From Lunularia cruciata (taxonomy: Eukaryota > Streptophyta > Marchantiopsida > Lunulariales > Lunulariaceae), in the NCBI GenBank assembly GCA_948567375.1, contig OX419760.1, positions 19,654,001 through 19,718,000 of the forward strand: a stretch of 64,000 bases of DNA. The letters run 5' to 3'. Made by a program: the position numbers and the translations under genes. A model generated the notes under the pieces. That model was not told the DNA's origin, made no database searches, and worked only from the letters and a program-made list of their open reading frames with translations. Shown here in pieces: positions 59,201 through 64,000 of this stretch; the first letter of the stretch is position 1, and the number at the start of each line of letters is the position of its first letter.

Positions 59201-59579
59201 ATGATAAATGCATAGAAGAGATTTGATTGGGACTGATTTGAGCTATTGTGTGTGCATATTGAAAATTTTTACTATGTGTTCTATTCTCTAACTGCACATA
59301 AGAGGTGTAGGGTTCCAAGTGAAGAATGCAGTTTATGGTAATCCATCTAAAATTCCATACTAAAAAAAAAGGAGGTTTCTACTATCGCAAGTATATCCTC
59401 ACAAGAGAGTACAATGGAAAACCACATGACCAAAAAATGATCCATTTGGAGCATAATCTATAGACACAAACATAAAAGATAAGCCAAAGAAAAGAAAAAA
59501 GATCAAGGACAAAGAAAGTAAAAAAAAGCCATAGGTAAGAGAGGTGAGAAAGGTATATATGTGACCCAAACAAGTCCCC

Positions 59580-59910
59580 TTTCACCTCTAACATCAACTC
59601 CAAGGTCAGGTTCAACCAGCAAACCATACCAACAATGCAAAATTGGACCCAATTGCACCACTACTTTCCACCACCAATATCAATTCCATAGTAAGCTTTA
59701 ACCTCTAATTAGTGCCAACAATGCATGACTCCCTATCCAAATCACCACACTAATGAAGTTCACAAAAATGAATCCCATGGATGACTCACCACTACCTTCT
59801 ACCTCCGATATCAACTCCATAGGCATGTTCAACCGCCATTTTATGCCAACCATGCGTCACTCTAGATCCCAATTGAACCACTTATGAAATCCACAAAAGT
59901 GAGTTCCATG
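59580..59910. repeat. Imperfect tandem repeat, period about 130 bp
   Basis: CCACTACTTTCCACC...TATCAATTCCATAG near 59,658 recurs as CCACTACCTTCTACC...TATCAACTCCATAG near 59,788. A partial earlier unit lies at about 59,580. No coding frame. Confidence 0.75.
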
Positions 59911-60259
59911 CCAAAGCCAAAGCAACATGTACCTAATAGGGATTCAAATTATGGGTTTTTGGATCACATAGAAAATCCATAACACTTTTTACAATGCAAA
60001 ATATATTTAACTCTTATTATAGTATGTGGAGCAAATGTTATATTTTATATATACTTGATGTTTTATAATGTTCAAACCTAAGGCGGTAGAAAACCATATG
60101 AGTCAAGATAAAAGTGACTCATTTTAGTTTATGGCAAGTGGGCGGTTTGTAAGTATTAATTAGAGGTTATGAACGTGCATGTGTACGCTAGTACTCTTTT
60201 AAGCATCAGCACCTTAATTTTTTGCATTATTTTCTTAAAAAATTTAATATTATATCCAA

Positions 60260-60560
60260 ATTGAAATTGAATGTTGAATTGAATTGAATTGAATGTTAAA
60301 ATTCAAATTTTTGCTTGAAATTGCAACTTGTAATTTTCCATCTGCCCTTAATCTTTTCATGATTGTCTCAAGTAATTTACCATAAACTTCTAATATGTCC
60401 ACCTAACCTTGAAATTGAAATGTTTGCTGGAATTGCAATGCATTATTTTCCATCTACCCCTAAATTTTTTCATGATTGTCTCAACTAATTTAACCTATAA
60501 ACCTCTTCTATATCAACCTAACATTGAAATTGAAATGTTTGCTTGAAATTCCAACCCGTA
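60260..60560. repeat. GAATT microsatellite and 113-bp tandem repeat
   Basis: A short GAATT run at about 60,270-60,297 is followed by two units marked by TTTTCCATCT and CATGATTGTCTCAA (the latter at 60,358 and 60,471) and a partial third ending near 60,555. Confidence 0.8.
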
Positions 60561-60814
60561 TACCCTACCAAAGTATATATGAACTATTCATTTTTGTGCA
60601 AAATTTTTCTTACAATACCCCAACCAAAATTTTACAGGCTGAAATTGTGTCGAGCAAGAAACACAATAAATTCTCCCTTTGAATCCCTCCATGTCTACAC
60701 TAAGTCTAAGTCTAAGCAAGGAAAGTTAAGTCACTAGATCCAATCAGTAAATCCCTAATTATATCTCTTAAACTTTGATTTTGGTAGTAATATATTAAAA
60801 TCTCTCATCATGAC

Positions 60815-61793
60815 TATAATACTCAGAGGACAAGAGAAATCTCCAAGAGAGATACAAGAGAGAAAACACAATCTCACACTCAATCCTCAGATGCCCCAAA
60901 GAAGCACCTTCTATTTATTATATAGCAAAGAGGATCCCCTCAAAGGAAGCTTTTGGTCAAATTAGATATGTATCGATCAGATACATGGATTGGTGAACTA
61001 TCAATGAGTTCCATTCTTTGATTAGTTTTTTAGATGGGTGACATGTCAATCCTTGTCTCATCTAGTTGGTCAAATGGGTTTGACCAAAGAGAATCTTTAG
61101 GGAATCTTCTAGTAGGGAGCTCAAAATCACATGGATGAGGTACCATTGGAAAGCTCTGAATGAGATGAATCATAAGGGAGAAGAGGCAAGCCTTTTCATC
61201 CTTGAAGTGGAGATAATTTTTCCATTTTTTAGGCCTAATTCATTTGCTTAGGCCTTCAAAATTGGCTCTAAAGGTTTTAAGCTATTTTTGGCTTCTGCCC
61301 TATTACTAGAAGTACTCTTTGGGTGACACCTCTATATGATCTTCTTAGCCCATTGTACACAACATTCTTCAAGATGTTACCAAGCCAATTTTCATCTCCA
61401 GATAATGTGTCTAGCTACTTGTATTACATACCTCCCTCCTTTTAAGACGCAAAGTCCTCGTTGTGAAGTTGTTGCTCAAAAGATTGAACTTACATGGGTC
61501 AAGTTGGTTGTTGGCTCCCATGTTGCCTCACATAGAGGGTACCCTTTCCAATGGACCAGATATTCCACACACGGTTGGTGAGTACCACAGATGCGTTTCT
61601 GGAGAATGCATTTGACCTCATATTCCTATGCCTCATCAACTAGTGTTGGACAAGGTCAATTTTCTTGGATGGAAGAGAAGTGGGCCAAACAAGGAGCATA
61701 TTGGCATAATAGACCACTGGGAAGATCTTCATATGTGGTGGTAGATCAAGATGATAGGCCAAAGCACCGATGCGCCAAAGGATGGAGAAATGT
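60815..61793 (-). mobile_element. Chromovirus remnant: 3' LTR and pol end
   Basis: 60,815-61,428 is a 614-bp LTR in reverse orientation (TGTAATACAAGTAGCTAG at 61,428 reading leftward). The complement of the polypurine tract is at 61,431-61,444. Then about 350 bp correspond to the integrase end and chromodomain region of the 48-55 kb element. The rest of the element is missing. It is old and broken. Confidence 0.88.
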
Positions 61794-61953
61794 AATACCA
61801 AGAGCTAACCGTATGATCTAGATGTGAAATTTGGTTTGGTAAAATTTGGAATGATGTTATACATGATGGTCTCAATAGATCATAAAGAAGTATTACCAAA
61901 AGATTACTTCTACTAATAGGGTATAAATCGATATAGACTTGAGAACCTATTGA
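61794..61953 (+). repeat. Isolated start of a chromovirus LTR, opposite orientation
   Basis: Begins TGTAATACCAAGAGCTAAC and follows the first about 160 bases of the LTR at 48,554, stopping at the same place (GAACCT) where that LTR's internal duplication joins. It abuts the reverse-oriented remnant on the left and a copia element on the right. Confidence 0.85.
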
Positions 61954-64000
61954 GGAGCATGCTTCAAACCATAGAGACTCTTCCTCAACTTGCAGTCCTC
62001 TTTGTTTGTGATGTGAAATCTCTCAAGTTGTACTATATAGACATCCTCCTCAATGTCTCTATGTAAAAACACTTTTTTACATCTAGCTACTCTAGATGCA
62101 AATTCTTTGCAATCACAACACCCAAGACCCATATGATAGTAGTCATAGTAACCATGAGAGAGGAAATATCATTGTAGTCCATACCTTTGGTCTATTTGCT
62201 ACAAGTTTGGCCTTGTACTACTTGCTTCCATCATGTTCTTCTTTGATTTTGGACACTCATTTGTTCTACAATGCCTTCTTTGCCTTTGGAAACATGGTCA
62301 ATGACCAAGTCTCATTCTTTTCTAGGGATGACATCTCTTTCTTCATTGCAAGCTCCTACTACAATGATTCTTCTTGTTGCATTGCCTTTGAGTCAAACTC
62401 AAGTTCCCTATTTTCTATCAAGAGTAAGTAGTACATGGATGAGGAATACCTCTCTATTGGTTCCTGCAATCTAGTAGATCTCCTCAAATCAGTTGTAGAT
62501 GTGAATAGATTTGGTATGACATCTTTGGTTTCTGCCAAACTCCTATTTTTATGATATCTTTTTTTGAAATATCTTTAAACACTACATCTTCTTGATGTTT
62601 TGCTTGTTCTTTTATAGCCTTTGAACTTGATCCAAGCTTATCTTTGTACATAGAATTCTCATGGAAAATGACATCTATACTAGCACTTTTCTATCATCTT
62701 CATTTCAAAGACAATAATCCAAAGTATTTCTTCATTGGATAATGAAGAAACACTTTCTTGATTTTGAATAAGCTTGTCCTTATCACTATCTTGGATCCTT
62801 GCATATGAGACACAACCAAAGGCTCTCAAGTGCAAGAGATTCACCTTCTTTCCTAAGCATTCCTCCTTAGGGATTTTGAATCATAAAGCAATTGAGGGTC
62901 CTTGATTTATGGGGTATACAGCTATGTTGATCGCATTGACCCAAAAGGTTTTTGGCAACCTTGTTTGTAGTCTCATGCATTTGGCTCTTCCATTCAGAAT
63001 TCTATTCAAACATTTAGTCCCACCATTTTGTTTTGGTGTCTCAAGGACAATCATTCCAATCCCATTCTCTACATAGTATTCTTTAATCTCATTGCTATTT
63101 TACTCTCTATCATTATCTGATTTCAAGCACTTGATCTTCAAACTTGACTGATTTTCAACCTCAAATTTCTATTGCTTGAAAAAAAAGAACACATTTGATT
63201 TATTTTTTAGAAAATAAACCTATAACTCTTGGTAGCATCATCTATGAAGGTGATGTGGTAGTGAGATCTTCCAATAGATTCACCTAAAGTTGGGCCATAC
63301 ACATTTGTATGTGTCAACTCTAGCTTTCCCACTCTTGATGCTCTTGTAGCTTAGTGAAAATAACCCTCTTTTGCTTTCTTAAAATACATGGTTTGCAAAA
63401 GCCAAGTTGAATAGTCTTCAATTTCAAGATCTTGCCATTGGTAGCTATTTGCTTCATACTCTTCTCACTCATGTGACCAAGTATTTGGTGTCATAAGTTT
63501 GAAGGATAGATTCATTAGCAATTGTCATCAAATGGTCTTATTTTTTTGTAACATATAGGGTTCTAACCTTATGTTTTTGTGCCAAAATCAAGTTTCCCCA
63601 AGTAACCTTCCATTGCCCACTTTCATAGGATGTTTGATATCCTTCCTTGTCCAACTGACTTATGGAAATCAAATTCCTCTTTCGTCCAAGGACAAATCTA
63701 AAATCTGTCAATGTCCATATTGACCCTTAAGAGGTCTTCAAGTTCACATTGCCTTTTCCTTGAATAAATAGGGATTTATTGTTAGCAAGGTGAAATTTTT
63801 CAAGGTTTCCTACAACAAAGTTGTGCATCAAATTTTTACATGGGATAGAGTGAAATGTTGCACCATAATTTATCACCCAAGGTTCTATGAGACACTCTAC
63901 AAAACCAACTAGTGCATCTTCTTGTTCTATTGCTATGTTCAAGGATTTCTTCTCCTTCTTTGGACATTTATATGGATTCTTGAAGTGATTAGGGTTGTTG
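61954..64000 (-). mobile_element. Ty1/copia pol, minus strand, running off the window
   Basis: From right to left: a protease-like segment (WVINYGATFHSIPC, 63.75-63.95 kb), an integrase core and post-core region (SDNDRE..., LPKTFWVNAIN, about 62.8-63.15 kb), and the start of the reverse transcriptase (KVFLHRDIEEDVYI, CKLRKSLYGLKHAPQ, 61.95-62.13 kb). The remainder of RT and RNase H are absent, cut where the LTR fragment begins. Several breaks; clearly old. The capsid region lies beyond the window. Confidence 0.88.

Noticed and set aside
1-64000. CRISPR arrays, rRNA or tRNA genes, bacterial-type promoters
   Set aside because: No regularly spaced short repeats, rRNA words or cloverleaf candidates were seen, and the DNA is clearly plant nuclear.

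Overview
The window looks like nuclear DNA of a land plant with a large, repeat-rich genome. It has a multi-exon plant-type ABCB transporter, a decayed copy of the plant topoisomerase VI A-subunit gene, Ty3/gypsy chromoviruses and a Ty1/copia element primed by initiator tRNA-Met, and a plant non-LTR element family. The ABCB introns are short (about 80-380 bp), which fits a bryophyte or lycophyte better than a conifer, but I cannot name the species.

Layout. 1-31.9 kb is repeat-derived, very poor in CG, and holds no convincing host gene. It includes a dispersed repeat (R1, near 3.7-5.8 and 28.6-29.9 kb), a second one (R2, near 11.8-12.9 and 30.95-31.95 kb), a solo chromovirus LTR with a perfect target duplication (4,356-4,937), and a 344-bp foldback element (27,480-27,823). 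It also holds a Ty3/gypsy nest: a plus-strand element (15,677-21,717) lies inside a minus-strand element of the same family (13,959-25,558), which abuts an older pol fragment (12.9-13.96 kb).

About 31.95-46.35 kb is an island with normal sequence complexity and ordinary CG content. It carries the one host gene that looks intact, an ABCB (P-glycoprotein-like) full transporter on the minus strand (41,857 down to 35,770, about 12 exons), and a single-exon, frame-disrupted TOP6A copy (45,526 down to 44,215).

About 46.35-56.05 kb is a minus-strand non-LTR retroelement split by a younger plus-strand Ty3/gypsy chromovirus (48,554-55,147; two 738/737-bp LTRs about 4% apart by eye, tRNA-iMet primer site, chromodomain). 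56.05-58.3 kb is AT-rich low-copy-looking DNA that contains a diverged copy of a segment from 33.6 kb. 58.3-64 kb returns to repeats: short tandem arrays, another piece of the same non-LTR family, a minus-strand chromovirus remnant, an isolated LTR start, and a minus-strand Ty1/copia element running off the end.

The genes do not form an operon or pathway. The window is best read as a small host-gene island embedded in layered, methylation-decayed retroelements. Coordinates of repeat edges are read by eye and may be off by tens of bases unless a target duplication is quoted.
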